Origin: Kitasatospora sp. SUK 42
GTDB taxonomy: Bacteria; Actinomycetota; Actinomycetes; Streptomycetales; Streptomycetaceae
Length of the DNA: 64,000 nt
NCBI RefSeq assembly: GCF_015776785.2
Contig: NZ_LFMD02000003.1
Coordinates: 521,798-585,797, forward strand
Direction of reading: 5' to 3'
Part shown: positions 28,365 to 38,972 of the stretch, piece after piece
Numbering within the stretch: the first letter of the stretch is position 1
How the letters are laid out: every line of letters starts with the position of its first letter
Translations under genes and position numbers: made by a program
Notes under the pieces: model-generated
The model's input: the letters and a program-made list of their open reading frames with translations, nothing else
Told to the model about the DNA's origin: nothing
Databases searched by the model: none

Positions 28365-29279
28365 TCAGCGCTGGTGCAGGCCCAGGTTCTGGTAGATCTC
28401 CAGCGTCGCCGTGGAGTGGTTGAGCGTGATGAAGTGCAGACCGGGCGCGCCCTCGGCGAGCAGCCGCTCGGCCATCGCGGTGGCGTGCTCGATGCCGATC
28501 GCCCGCAGCGCCGCCGGGTCGTCGATGACGGCCCGCAGCCGCGCCTCCAGGTCGGCCGGGAAGGCCGAGCCGCTGAGCTGCGGGAAGCGCTCCAGCTGCT
28601 TGGCGTTGGTCACCGGCATGATCTCCGGGATGATCGGCGCCTCGCAGCCGGCGGCCGTGACCCGGTCGCGCAGCCGCAGGTAGTCGTCCACCTCGAAGAA
28701 CATCTGGGTGATCGCGTAGTCGGCGCCGGCGCGGATCTTCGCGACGAAGTGCCGGATGTCCTCGTCCCAGTCGGTCGAACGCGGGTGCATGTTCGGCGAG
28801 GCCGCGACGCCGACGCAGAAGTCGCCGATGCCCTTGATCAGCTCCACCAGCTCGTACGCGTAGGTGACGCCATCCGGGTGCTTGACCCACTCGCCCCTCG
28901 GGTCGCCGGGCGGGTCGCCCCGGACGGCGAGGACGTTCCGGACCCCCTGGTCGGCGTACTGGCCGATGATGTTGCGCAGTTCGGCGATCGAGTGGTCCAC
29001 CGCGGTGAGGTGGGCGACGGGGGTGAGCGTGGTCTCGGTGGCGATCCGGCCGACCATGTTGACGGTGCGCTCGCGCGAGGAGCCGCCGGCACCGTACGTC
29101 ATGCAGACGAAGTTCGGGTCCAGCGGCTCAAGGCGCCGGATGGCGTCCCAGAGCTTCTGCTCACCGACCTCCGTGCGCGGGGGCATGAACTCGAAGGAGA
29201 AGGAGCGCTTTCCGGCCGCCAGGAGTTCGCGGACCGTCAGTGCGCGATCCGATCTCGTGGAAGCGATGCCGAGTGCCAT
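28365..29279 (-). CDS. metF: Methylenetetrahydrofolate reductase
   Basis: Reduces 5,10-methylene-THF to 5-methyl-THF for methionine synthesis, with FAD. The 304-residue protein has family motifs [30 protein letters not shown] and [11 protein letters not shown], and the usual length. It is divergent from the polyprenyl synthase. The minus strand carries TAACCT six bases before the ATG, without a Shine-Dalgarno sequence, so the mRNA may be leaderless. Confidence 0.95.
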   Translation of the reverse strand: MALGIASTRSDRALTVRELLAAGKRSFSFEFMPPRTEVGEQKLWDAIRRLEPLDPNFVCMTYGAGGSSRERTVNMVGRIATETTLTPVAHLTAVDHSIAELRNIIGQYADQGVRNVLAVRGDPPGDPRGEWVKHPDGVTYAYELVELIKGIGDFCVGVAASPNMHPRSTDWDEDIRHFVAKIRAGADYAITQMFFEVDDYLRLRDRVTAAGCEAPIIPEIMPVTNAKQLERFPQLSGSAFPADLEARLRAVIDDPAALRAIGIEHATAMAERLLAEGAPGLHFITLNHSTATLEIYQNLGLHQR

Positions 29280-29291
29280 GCTGGCAGGTTA
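29279..29291 (-). promoter_or_regulatory. -10 box abutting the metF start
   Basis: Minus strand TAACCT (29286-29291) ends 6 nt before the ATG, a spacing that predicts a leaderless transcript. No -35 box is obvious. Confidence 0.35.
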
Positions 29292-29453
29292 TCCGGCCTT
29301 CAAAGCGGCCGGACAACTCGGTTCCACCATGTGGGACAAGCAATGGATGCCCCTCCGGTTCCGTTCCCCACCCGCCCCGGCAGCCACTCGCACGTCCGGT
29401 TCCAGCCATCCCGCTACGCTTGCTGCACCCCAGCGAACCAGCGGAGCCTCATC

Positions 29454-30560
29454 GTGACCTCGTCCAGCACCCGGCCGGCCAACCCCATTGACGTGGAGGA
29501 CGTCCGCATCCGCGTCAACGCCGCCCTCGCCGCGTTCATGGACGGCCAGTCCGCACTGCTCGGCGGGATCTCGCCGCAGCTGGTGCCCGCCGCCGACGCG
29601 CTGCGCGACTTCCTGCTGGACGGCGGCAAGCGGCTGCGCCCGGCCTTCTGCTACTGGGGCTGGCGCGCCGCCGGCGGGCCCGCCGGCGGCGAGGGGATCG
29701 CCAACGCGGCGGCCGCGCTGGAGCTGTTGCAGGCCAGCGCCCTGGTGCACGACGACCTGATGGACCGCAGCGACACCCGCCGCGGCCTGCCCTCGATCCA
29801 CCGCCGTTTCGAGGCCCTGCACCGCGCCAGCGGCTGGCGCGGCGACCGCGAGCAGTACGGCGCCTCGGCGGCGGTGCTGCTCGGCGACCTGCTGCTGATC
29901 TGGTGCGACGAGCTGTTCCTGCGCTCGGGCCTGGAGCCGGCCGCGGTGCTGGCCGCCAAGCCGGTCTTCGACCTGATGCGCACCGAGGTCATGCTCGGCC
30001 AGTACCTGGACGTGCTGGAGCCGGTCGCCGGGGACTCCACCGACGAGGGCGCGCTGGACCGCGCGCGGACCGTCCTGCACTACAAGTCGGCGAAGTACAC
30101 CATCGAGCGCCCCCTCCAGGTCGGCGCGCTGCTCGCCGGGGCCGGGCCGGAGCTGGTCGAGGCCCTCGGGGCGTTCGGCCTGCCGCTGGGCGAGGCCTTC
30201 CAGCTGCGGGACGACCTGCTCGGCGTCTTCGGGGATCCGGCCGTCACCGGCAAGCCGGCCGGGGACGACCTGCGCGAGGGCAAGCGCACCCTGCTGGTCG
30301 CGCACGCGATGCGCGCCCTGCCCGCCGCCGACGCCCGCCACCTGGACGCCCGCCTCGGCGCGCCGGACCTGGCGGCCGAGGAGGTCGCCGCGCTGCGCGA
30401 CCTGGTCGCCCGCAGCGGCGCGCCCGAGCTGGTGGAGCAGCGGATCGAGCAGCTGATGCGGGAGTCGCTGGCCGCGCTGGAGGCGGCGCCGCTCGCGGAC
30501 GAACGGGCCCGTACGGTGCTGCTGGCGCTGGCCGAGGCCGCCACCGTCCGCAAGTACTGA
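29454..30560 (+). CDS. Polyprenyl (geranylgeranyl/farnesyl-type) diphosphate synthase
   Basis: A 368-residue trans-prenyltransferase that condenses isopentenyl diphosphate onto allylic diphosphates. The first aspartate-rich motif is DDLMD at 100-104, followed by SDTRRG; the second is DDLLG at 253-257, with GKPAGDDLREGKRT after it. The DDxxG form of the second motif is known in actinobacterial short-chain synthases. It starts with GTG; the upstream TACGCT (29415-29420) may be its -10 box. Chain length is not readable with certainty. Confidence 0.92.
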   Translation: MTSSSTRPANPIDVEDVRIRVNAALAAFMDGQSALLGGISPQLVPAADALRDFLLDGGKRLRPAFCYWGWRAAGGPAGGEGIANAAAALELLQASALVHDDLMDRSDTRRGLPSIHRRFEALHRASGWRGDREQYGASAAVLLGDLLLIWCDELFLRSGLEPAAVLAAKPVFDLMRTEVMLGQYLDVLEPVAGDSTDEGALDRARTVLHYKSAKYTIERPLQVGALLAGAGPELVEALGAFGLPLGEAFQLRDDLLGVFGDPAVTGKPAGDDLREGKRTLLVAHAMRALPAADARHLDARLGAPDLAAEEVAALRDLVARSGAPELVEQRIEQLMRESLAALEAAPLADERARTVLLALAEAATVRKY

Positions 30561-30605
30561 CAGCACCGGCGGACGGCGGCGGCCCCGAGGCGCGCCCTGC
30601 GGCGG

Positions 30606-31256
30606 TCACACCGCCGCGCGCACCCGCCGGGACAGTTCGGCGGCGGCCGCCCGCGGGTCCTCCGCCGCGGTGATGGCCCGGACCACCACGACCCGGCGGG
30701 CCCCGGCGGCCAGCACGTCGTCGAGGTTGCCGAGGTCGATCCCGCCGATGGCGAACCACGGCCGGTCGGTGGCCTGCTTCGCCGCGTACGAGACCAGGCC
30801 GAGGCCCGGCGCCGGGCGGCCCGGCTTGGTCGGGGTCGGCCAGACCGGGCCGGTGCAGAAGTAGTCCACGCCCGGCTCGGCGATCGCCGCGTCCACCTCG
30901 GACTCGGCGTGGCAGGACCGCCCGATCAGCACCTCGTCGCCGAGGATCGCCCGGGCGGCCGGCACCGGAAGGTCGTCCTGGCCGAGGTGCAGCACGTCCG
31001 GCCGGGCCGCGTGGGCGACGTCGGCGCGGTCGTTGACGGCCAGCAGCCTGCCGTGGCGGCGGCAGGCGTCGGCGAAGACCTCCAGGGCCTCCAGCTCCTG
31101 CCTGGCCTCCAGGCCCTTGTCGCGGAGCTGGACGATGTCCACCCCGCCGGCCAGCGCCGCGTCCAGGAACTCGGCGAGGTCGCCCTGCTCGCGACGGGCG
31201 TCGGTGCACAGGTAGAGCCGGGCGTCGGCCAGCCGGGCCCGCGGGTCGGTCGTCAC
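30606..31256 (-). CDS. thiE: Thiamine phosphate synthase
   Basis: Joins HMP diphosphate and thiazole phosphate to give thiamine phosphate. The 216-residue TIM-barrel protein has the substrate motifs [28 protein letters not shown] and [12 protein letters not shown]. It starts with GTG overlapping the upstream gene stop by 4 bp (GTGA), so translation is coupled to the Rv2175c-like gene. The matching thiazole genes thiO-thiS-thiG lie 1.8 kb away on the other strand. No TPP riboswitch was seen upstream of this gene. Confidence 0.94.
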   Translation of the reverse strand: MTTDPRARLADARLYLCTDARREQGDLAEFLDAALAGGVDIVQLRDKGLEARQELEALEVFADACRRHGRLLAVNDRADVAHAARPDVLHLGQDDLPVPAARAILGDEVLIGRSCHAESEVDAAIAEPGVDYFCTGPVWPTPTKPGRPAPGLGLVSYAAKQATDRPWFAIGGIDLGNLDDVLAAGARRVVVVRAITAAEDPRAAAAELSRRVRAAV

Positions 31257-31618
31257 AGCGCCATGGCCTGGGCGCGGCGCTTGACCTCGGTGGCGCGGTT
31301 CTCCCACAGCGCCTGCACCGGGCTGCCGGGCAGCGACGGGTCCTCGGTGAACATCCACTCGATGATCTCCTCGTCGGAGAGGCCGCTGTCCCGCAGCACG
31401 GTCAGCAGTCCGACCAGGTGCTTGACCGGGCCGTCGTCGTCGATGAACGCCGCCGGGACCTGCAGCGACTTGTTGGGACCGCGGCGCACCGCGATCAGGT
31501 CACCCTTCTTGACCATGTTGCGGACCTCGGTGACCAGCACACCCCACCGCTCGGAGATGTCGGGCAGGTACAGCCACTCGGGGACCAGGGCGTCAGTCTT
31601 GGCATCGATCTCACTCAC
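31253..31618 (-). CDS. Rv2175c-family DNA-binding protein
   Basis: A 121-residue protein like Mycobacterium tuberculosis Rv2175c, a winged-helix DNA-binding protein that is a substrate of the kinase PknL. The N-terminal part ([33 protein letters not shown]) is the helix-turn-helix, and the C-terminal half ([13 protein letters not shown]) is helical. The GTG at 31618 (SEIDAKTD) is the most likely start; one 12 codons earlier is possible. It is coupled to thiE, and a PASTA kinase gene lies 3.7 kb away, so phosphorylation by that kinase is conceivable. Confidence 0.85.
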   Translation of the reverse strand: MSEIDAKTDALVPEWLYLPDISERWGVLVTEVRNMVKKGDLIAVRRGPNKSLQVPAAFIDDDGPVKHLVGLLTVLRDSGLSDEEIIEWMFTEDPSLPGSPVQALWENRATEVKRRAQAMAL

Positions 31619-31661
31619 GGCACCAGCCTGCCACCTCTGAACCCTCCCGCGCACCAGGCCC

Positions 31662-32855
31662 CTACGCCACGGCCCCCTTCAGCGGCACCGCCGGGTCCGC
31701 CGCGCGGGCCCGGTCCAGCGCCGTGCCGCGCTCGATCAGCTTCCGCCCCTGGGTCAGGTCGCGCGGCCGGTCCACGGCCAGCAGGGCGCTCGGCACGCCG
31801 TCGCGCAGCCAGAGCACCGACCACTCGGCGTCCTGCGGGCCGCCGCGCCACAGCAGCTCGTCGCCCTCGGCGTGCCGTCCGACGTACTGGACCATCCGGC
31901 CGAACTGCTCGGACCAGAAGTACGGCACCGGGTCGTACGGCTCCTCCGCCCCGAGCACGGCGGCGGCCACGGCCTCGCCGGACCGCAGCGCGTGGTCCCA
32001 GTGCTGGACGGCCAGCCGGGCACCGGAGCGCGCCGAGGGGTAGCTGACGCAGTCCCCGGCCGCGAACACGCCGGGCAGCGAGGTGCGCAGGCGCTCGTCC
32101 ACCAGGACGGCGCCGGCGGCGTCCAGCTCCACACCGGAGCCGGCCAGCCAGCCGGTCGCGGGCCGGGCACCGACGCCGACCAGCACCTCGTCGGCGGGCA
32201 GGTGCGAGCCGTCCGCCAGCAGGACCGCCCCCGGCTCGACGGCGGCCACGCCGACCCCGCAGCGCAGGTCGACCCCGGCCTCGGCGTACCAGGCGGCCAT
32301 CGCCGCGCCGACCTCGGCCGGCAGCGCGCCCGGCACCGGCGCCGGGCCGGCCTCGACCACGGTCACCTCGCAGCCGGCCTGCCGCGCGGCGGTGGACACC
32401 TCGGCACCGATCCAGCCCGCGCCGACCAGCACCAGCCGCAGGCCGGGGCGCAGCAGCCCGCGCAGCGCCAGGGCGTCGTCCAGGGTGTGCAGCAGGTGCG
32501 CCCGCTCGGCGCCGGGCAGGGCGCGCGGGGTGGCGCCGGTGGCGATCACCAGCGAGCCGTACGGGAGGTCGCCGCCGTCGGTGTGCAGCACGCCGGGGGT
32601 GAGGCCGGTGGCGCGGCGGCCGGTGAGCAGCTCGACGCCGAGCTGTGCGAAGTCGATGTCCAGGGTGGTGGAGTCGGCCTTGCCGAGCAGCACGTCCTTG
32701 GACAGCGGCGGCCGGTCGTACGGCGCGTGCGGCTCCTCGCCGACCAGCACGACGCGCCCCGCCCAGCCGCCCTGCCGCAGCTTCAGGGCGCACTGCGCCC
32801 CGGCCAGCCCGGCCCCGACGACGACCACCTGATCCGTTCCGCTCAGCTCTGCCAC
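31662..32855 (-). CDS. NAD(P)/FAD-dependent oxidoreductase (ferredoxin reductase-like)
   Basis: A 397-residue pyridine nucleotide-disulphide type reductase of the rubredoxin/ferredoxin reductase subgroup. FAD motif VVVVGAGLAGAQCAL is at the N-terminus with YDRPPLSK after it, a second nucleotide fold LVLVGAGWIGAEVS lies mid-protein, and the C-terminal FAD contact (GVFAAGDCVSYP) is present. The chosen GTG start (AELSGTDQ) is where homology begins. No ferredoxin or P450 gene is adjacent, so its electron acceptor is unknown. Divergent from the TPP riboswitch-thiO operon. Confidence 0.9.
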   Translation of the reverse strand: MAELSGTDQVVVVGAGLAGAQCALKLRQGGWAGRVVLVGEEPHAPYDRPPLSKDVLLGKADSTTLDIDFAQLGVELLTGRRATGLTPGVLHTDGGDLPYGSLVIATGATPRALPGAERAHLLHTLDDALALRGLLRPGLRLVLVGAGWIGAEVSTAARQAGCEVTVVEAGPAPVPGALPAEVGAAMAAWYAEAGVDLRCGVGVAAVEPGAVLLADGSHLPADEVLVGVGARPATGWLAGSGVELDAAGAVLVDERLRTSLPGVFAAGDCVSYPSARSGARLAVQHWDHALRSGEAVAAAVLGAEEPYDPVPYFWSEQFGRMVQYVGRHAEGDELLWRGGPQDAEWSVLWLRDGVPSALLAVDRPRDLTQGRKLIERGTALDRARAADPAVPLKGAVA

Positions 32856-32939
32856 GCCCGTCACTGTACTCAGCGCGGCCGGAGCGTCCCGGGCCGTCCA
32901 CCCTTCGTACGGGCCTTCGGCCGGGCCGACCCCCGGCGT

Positions 32940-32945
32940 TAAGGT
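32940..32945 (+). promoter_or_regulatory. Putative -10 box of the thiOSG operon
   Basis: TAAGGT lies 8 nt before the first conserved bases of the TPP riboswitch, so transcription would begin at about 32952. TTCGGC around 32916 could be a weak -35 box. Confidence 0.4.
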
Positions 32946-32952
32946 GGGTGCA

Positions 32953-33046
32953 CCACACGGGAGCCCGGCGTACCGGGCTGAGAGGCGGGCTGGCACGGCC
33001 CGCGACCGTCCGAACCTGATCCGGGTCATACCGGCGAAGGGAGAAG
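32953..33046 (+). ncRNA. TPP riboswitch (THI element)
   Basis: A thiamine pyrophosphate aptamer upstream of thiO. The conserved blocks are present in order: CACGGGAGCCC, the pyrimidine-sensor GGGCTGAGAGGC, the CGACCG segment, GAACCTGATCCGGGTCATACC and CCGGCGAAGGGA at the 3' end. The terminal GAAGGGAGAAG also supplies the ribosome site for thiO, whose TTG begins at 33054, so ligand binding probably controls translation initiation. No terminator hairpin lies between aptamer and gene. Confidence 0.95.
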
Positions 33047-33053
33047 AGCAGCT

Positions 33054-35244
<2,191 letters not shown>

Positions 35245-35313
35245 ATCCGTCACGCATGTCACAAGCCGGTCCCGGCGGCGGTGTCCTCCGGGGCCGGCAT
35301 CCACCCGCCCCAC

Positions 35314-35327
35314 TAGACTCCTCCGAG
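35314..35327 (+). promoter_or_regulatory. -10 box placed for a leaderless kinase mRNA
   Basis: TAGACT (35314-35319) is followed by exactly 7 nt and the GTG of the kinase gene. There is no usable ribosome site. The -35 region is weak. Confidence 0.4.
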
Positions 35328-37111
35328 TGGACATGGCATTGCACGACCCCCTGATCGGTACCCTGCTCGACGGCCGGTACCGGGTCGAGCAGCGCATCGC
35401 GACCGGCGGGATGTCCACCGTCTACAAGGGCACCGACACCCGGCTGGACCGGGTGGTCGCGCTCAAGGTGATGCACCCCCAGCTGGCCGGGGACGAGGGC
35501 TTCACCGCCCGTTTCATCCGCGAGGCCAAGGCCGTCGCCAAGCTCACCCACCCCAACGTGGTCAACGTCTTCGACCAGGGCGCGGACGGCGGAAACGTTT
35601 TCCTCGCCATGGAGTACGTGCCCGGCCGCACCCTGCGCGACCTGCTGCGCGACCGCGGCGCACTGTCCGTCCGGGCCGCGCTGGACGTGCTGGAGCCCGT
35701 GCTCGCCGCCCTCGGCGCCGCCCACCGGGCCGGGCTGGTCCACCGGGACGTCAAGCCGGAGAACGTGCTGATCACCGAGGGCGGCCTGGTCAAGGTCGCC
35801 GACTTCGGCCTCGTCCGGGTGCTCGGCACCGCCGACGGCGCGCCCACCTCGGTCAGCACCGCCACCAACGGCACCGTCCTGGGCACCGTCTCGTACCTGG
35901 CGCCCGAGCAGATCCTCCCGGACGCCCCCACCGACCAGCGGGTGGACGTCTACGCGGCCGGCATCCTGCTGTACGAGATGCTCACCGGCCGCCGCCCGCA
36001 CACCGGCGACAACCCCGTCCAGGTGATGTACAAGCACCTGCACGAGGACGTCCCGGCCCCCTCGCTGATCGCCCCCGCCGTCCCCCCGGCACTGGACGCC
36101 ATAGTCGCCGGCGCCTGCGCCCGGACCGCCGACGCCCGCCCGTACGACGCGGTCGAGCTGCTCGCCGCACTCCAGAGGGTCCGCCGCGCCCTCACCCAGG
36201 CCGAGCTGGACGCCGAACCCCCGGCCTCCACCCAGGCGAGCCCGCGTTACCCGACCAGCGAGCCGACCTCGGTGATCCGGCCGCTGCCCCGGCCCGCCGA
36301 CGCCCCGCCGACGGAGCGCACCCGCGCGCTGGACATGTCGCCGGAGCTGATGGACCAACTGCTCACCGAACCCCGCCCGTACGACGAGCCGACCCCGGTC
36401 CGTACGCGCCGGCCGAACCCGCTGCGCCGCCTCCCCCGCAAGCCGCTGATCTGGACCGCCGCGCTGACCGCCCTGGCGCTCGCGGTCGGCGGCGCCACCT
36501 ACGGGATCTCCGAGGGGCTGTACGGCTCGGTGCCGAGCGTGCTCGGCAAGGACCGGGGCGAGGCGCAGCGGATCCTGGACAAGGAGGGCATGCACGGCAG
36601 GTTCGTCGAGACGTTCAGCGAGTCCGTCCCCACCGGGGAGGTCATCTCGACCGACCCCGGGGTGGGCGCGCGTGCCCGCAAGAGCGACTCGGTGACGGTC
36701 ACCGTCTCCAAGGGCCCCAAGCGGATCGCGGTGCCGGACGTGACCGGCAGGTCCGCGGACGACGCGGCCGCCGCGCTGGCCGGCGCCCAGCTGACCAGGG
36801 GGTCCGTGACCGAGACCTACAACGACAGCGTGCCCGAGGGCTCGGTGATCAGCAGCTCACCGGCGGCCGGGCAGCTGTTGCAGGAGAACGCCGCGGTCTC
36901 GCTGGTGGTCAGCAAGGGCATGGTGCCGGTCCCGGACGTCTCCGGGATGACCAAGGACGACGCGCAGAAGGCGCTCCAGGCCGCGGGCTTCACCGTGCAG
37001 ACCACCGGGTGGGACGTGTTCGGCTCGGTCAAGGTGTCCGGCCAGTCCCCGGCGGCCGGCGAGCGGCGGCCGCAGCGCACCGCGGTGACGATCAGGTTCT
37101 CGCTGTTCTGA
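35327..37111 (+). CDS. PASTA-domain Ser/Thr protein kinase (PknB/StkP type)
   Basis: A 594-residue bitopic eukaryotic-like kinase. The kinase domain spans about 17-275: glycine loop, ATP lysine K47 (VALKVM), catalytic D141 (HRDVKPEN) and DFG (VADFGLVR). A Pro/Thr-rich juxtamembrane linker leads to one membrane helix (about 374-394), then three extracellular PASTA repeats (about 402-467, 468-535 and 536-594) that sense muropeptides or lipid II in this family. The third repeat ends at the C-terminus. It is monocistronic and probably translated from a leaderless mRNA. An internal ATG two codons later is an alternative start. Confidence 0.93.
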   Translation: MDMALHDPLIGTLLDGRYRVEQRIATGGMSTVYKGTDTRLDRVVALKVMHPQLAGDEGFTARFIREAKAVAKLTHPNVVNVFDQGADGGNVFLAMEYVPGRTLRDLLRDRGALSVRAALDVLEPVLAALGAAHRAGLVHRDVKPENVLITEGGLVKVADFGLVRVLGTADGAPTSVSTATNGTVLGTVSYLAPEQILPDAPTDQRVDVYAAGILLYEMLTGRRPHTGDNPVQVMYKHLHEDVPAPSLIAPAVPPALDAIVAGACARTADARPYDAVELLAALQRVRRALTQAELDAEPPASTQASPRYPTSEPTSVIRPLPRPADAPPTERTRALDMSPELMDQLLTEPRPYDEPTPVRTRRPNPLRRLPRKPLIWTAALTALALAVGGATYGISEGLYGSVPSVLGKDRGEAQRILDKEGMHGRFVETFSESVPTGEVISTDPGVGARARKSDSVTVTVSKGPKRIAVPDVTGRSADDAAAALAGAQLTRGSVTETYNDSVPEGSVISSSPAAGQLLQENAAVSLVVSKGMVPVPDVSGMTKDDAQKALQAAGFTVQTTGWDVFGSVKVSGQSPAAGERRPQRTAVTIRFSLF

Positions 37112-37121
37112 CGGCGGCCGC

Positions 37122-37751
37122 TCAGCGCAGCGGCCCGTCGCCCGGCCCCTCCTGGTAGGAGTAGCGCTGCTCGCGCCACGGGTCGGCGAGGTTGTGGTAG
37201 CCGCGCTCCTCCCAGAAGCCGCGCCGGTCGGCCCGCATGTACTCCACCGCGCGCACCCACTTGGGGCCCTTCCAGGCGTACAGCTGCGGGACCACCAGCC
37301 GGACCGGGAAGCCGTGTTCGGCGGTCAGCGCCTCGCCGTTGCGGTGGGTGGCGAGCAGCGTGCGGGCGTCGGCGAAGTCGGCCAGCCGCAGGTTGGCGCT
37401 GTAGCCGTACTCGGCCCAGACCATGACGTGGGTGACGCCGGGCGCCGGGGGCACGAGGTCGAGCAGCAGGGCGGCGGACACGCCCGTCCACTCGTTGCCG
37501 AGCACGGAGAACTTGGTGACGCAGTGCAGGTCGGCGACGACGGTGGTGCGCGGCAGGGCGTTGAAGGCGTCGAAGTCCCAGCTGTGCTTCTCCGCCGAGG
37601 CGGTGGCGCCGAACACCTGGAGGTCCCAGCTCAGCGGCTTGAAGCGGGGCACCGGCCCGTAGTGCAGGGCGGGCCAGCCGCGTTGCACGCGCTGGCCCGG
37701 GGGGAGCCTCGGGTCAGACGGCGGAAGCGGTTCTTGTTCGGACTGACCCAT
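37122..37751 (-). CDS. Sulphite oxidase-family molybdopterin oxidoreductase
   Basis: A 209-residue cytoplasmic protein consisting only of the oxidoreductase molybdopterin-binding domain (SUOX fold). The molybdenum-ligating cysteine is C77 in ADLHCVTKFS, and YSANLRLADF and RLVVPQLYAWKGPKWVR are family motifs. There is no twin-arginine signal and no dimerisation domain, unlike MsrP or full sulphite oxidase, so it is a short stand-alone type with unknown substrate. Convergent with the kinase gene (10-bp gap). Confidence 0.88.
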   Translation of the reverse strand: MGQSEQEPLPPSDPRLPPGQRVQRGWPALHYGPVPRFKPLSWDLQVFGATASAEKHSWDFDAFNALPRTTVVADLHCVTKFSVLGNEWTGVSAALLLDLVPPAPGVTHVMVWAEYGYSANLRLADFADARTLLATHRNGEALTAEHGFPVRLVVPQLYAWKGPKWVRAVEYMRADRRGFWEERGYHNLADPWREQRYSYQEGPGDGPLR

Positions 37752-37994
37752 GGCTCCATGGTGACAGACGGCGGCCGGGCCCCGGCGCGCGCCCCTTCGG
37801 GCTGATTCACGCCCTGCCCGTACGACTCAGGGGTCGATCGCGTGCCCACCGAGTTCCACCCAAATCGGATATTCCGACACATGTCCTAGTGAGTGTGAAC
37901 TTACTGGAATTTCTTCCCATCACGGTGCCAGGATGCGCAGCACAGGACACACCGCAGGACCCCACCGCAGGACGTAGCGCAGGGAGGCAGCAGC

Positions 37995-38474
37995 ATGCAG
38001 GGCGACCCGGAGGTCATCGAGTTCCTCAACGAGCAGCTCACGGCCGAGCTCACCGCGATCAACCAGTACTTCCTGCACGCCAAGATGCAGGAGAACTTCG
38101 GCTGGACGAAGCTCGCCAAGTACACCCGGCACGAGTCCTTCGACGAGATGAAGCACGCCGAGACCCTCACCGACCGGATCCTGTTCCTGGAGGGGCTGCC
38201 CAACTACCAGCGGCTGTTCCACGTCCGGATCGGCCAGACGGTCAAGGAGATGTTCGAGGCCGACCGCCAGATCGAGGTCGAGGCGATCGACCGCCTCAAG
38301 CGCGGGATCGTGGTGATGCGGGCCAAGAACGACGTCACGTCCGCGAACATCTTCGAGGACATCCTGGCCGACGAGGAGCACCACATCGACTACCTCGACA
38401 CCCAGCTGGAACTGCTGGAGAAGCTCGGCGAGGCGCTCTACATCGCGCAGGTGATCGAGCAGCCGGAGACCTGA
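37995..38474 (+). CDS. bfr: Bacterioferritin
   Basis: A 24-subunit haem-containing iron store. All ferroxidase ligands are at canonical positions: E18, E51, H54, E94, E127 and H130, and the haem ligand M52 is present (DEMKHAE). Length 159 residues, typical. A GCAGGGAGGCA ribosome site precedes the ATG. An imperfect dyad (AGTGAGT...ACTTACT, 37888-37905) lies 90 bp upstream but is not an iron box. It is convergent with its partner bfd. Confidence 0.96.
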   Translation: MQGDPEVIEFLNEQLTAELTAINQYFLHAKMQENFGWTKLAKYTRHESFDEMKHAETLTDRILFLEGLPNYQRLFHVRIGQTVKEMFEADRQIEVEAIDRLKRGIVVMRAKNDVTSANIFEDILADEEHHIDYLDTQLELLEKLGEALYIAQVIEQPET

Positions 38475-38489
38475 GGCCCCCGGCTCCGG

Positions 38490-38792
38490 CTAGGCCGCCC
38501 GCAGCGGGGCCACCGCGGGGGCGACCACCGGGGCGATCGGAGCCGCCGGGGCGGCGGGGGCCGGCGCGCCCTGGAACTCCGGCTCGGCCAGGCCCAGCCT
38601 GGCGGCCAGCCGGGCGGTCGGGCAGGGCCGGGCGCCGTGCTCACCGAGCAGCCCCTGGATCCGGCGGACGCAGGACCCGCAGTCCGTCCCGGCCTTGCAG
38701 CCCCGGGCGATCTGGCGGGGGGTGCTCGCCCCCTCGTCGATCGCCTTCTTCACCTGGTCCTCGGTGACCGCATGGCACATGCACACGTACAT
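38490..38792 (-). CDS. bfd: Bacterioferritin-associated ferredoxin
   Basis: A [2Fe-2S] protein that reduces the haem of Bfr to release stored iron. The cluster cysteines are C4, C6, C38 and C41 (CMC near the N-terminus, CGSC later). At 100 residues it is longer than E. coli Bfd (64) because of an Ala/Pro-rich tail after residue 60. A near-perfect iron box lies 40 bp upstream, so it should be expressed under iron starvation. Convergent with bfr, 15 bp apart. Confidence 0.94.
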   Translation of the reverse strand: MYVCMCHAVTEDQVKKAIDEGASTPRQIARGCKAGTDCGSCVRRIQGLLGEHGARPCPTARLAARLGLAEPEFQGAPAPAAPAAPIAPVVAPAVAPLRAA

Positions 38793-38831
38793 CGCGGTCT
38801 CTCCCGGGGTGAGGCGTCGGAGTGGATCTTG

Positions 38832-38849
38832 ACTAAGGCTAGCCTTAGT
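38832..38849. promoter_or_regulatory. Iron box (DmdR1/IdeR-type operator) of bfd
   Basis: An 18-bp perfect palindrome, ACTAAGGCT plus AGCCTTAGT, matching the core AGGCTA-CCT of the DtxR/IdeR/DmdR consensus. A second, degenerate copy (reverse AGGTAAGGTGAGGCTCA) lies beside it at about 38854-38870. It is placed to repress bfd when iron is sufficient. Confidence 0.8.
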
Positions 38850-38887
38850 TCACTGAGCCTCACCTTACCTGGCAGAACGGGCGCGAA

Positions 38888-38930
38888 AAAGCCCCTCCGG
38901 ACTCGGGAGCACCGAATCCGGAGGGGCTTT
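38888..38930 (-). terminator. Intrinsic terminator of the DAHP synthase gene
   Basis: A 14-bp perfect stem (38888-38901 with 38917-38930) with a 15-nt loop, followed on the minus strand by a run of five T. It lies about 43 nt after the stop and separates the gene from bfd. Confidence 0.85.
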
Positions 38931-38972
38931 CGTCACATTCGCGGGGGAAAGGACCCGCAGGACCGTGAGGAC

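Noticed and set aside
37888..37905. Imperfect dyad AGTGAGT...ACTTACT upstream of bfr as an iron-regulator site
   Set aside because: It has a mismatch in the arms and does not fit the DtxR/IdeR consensus; it may be chance.
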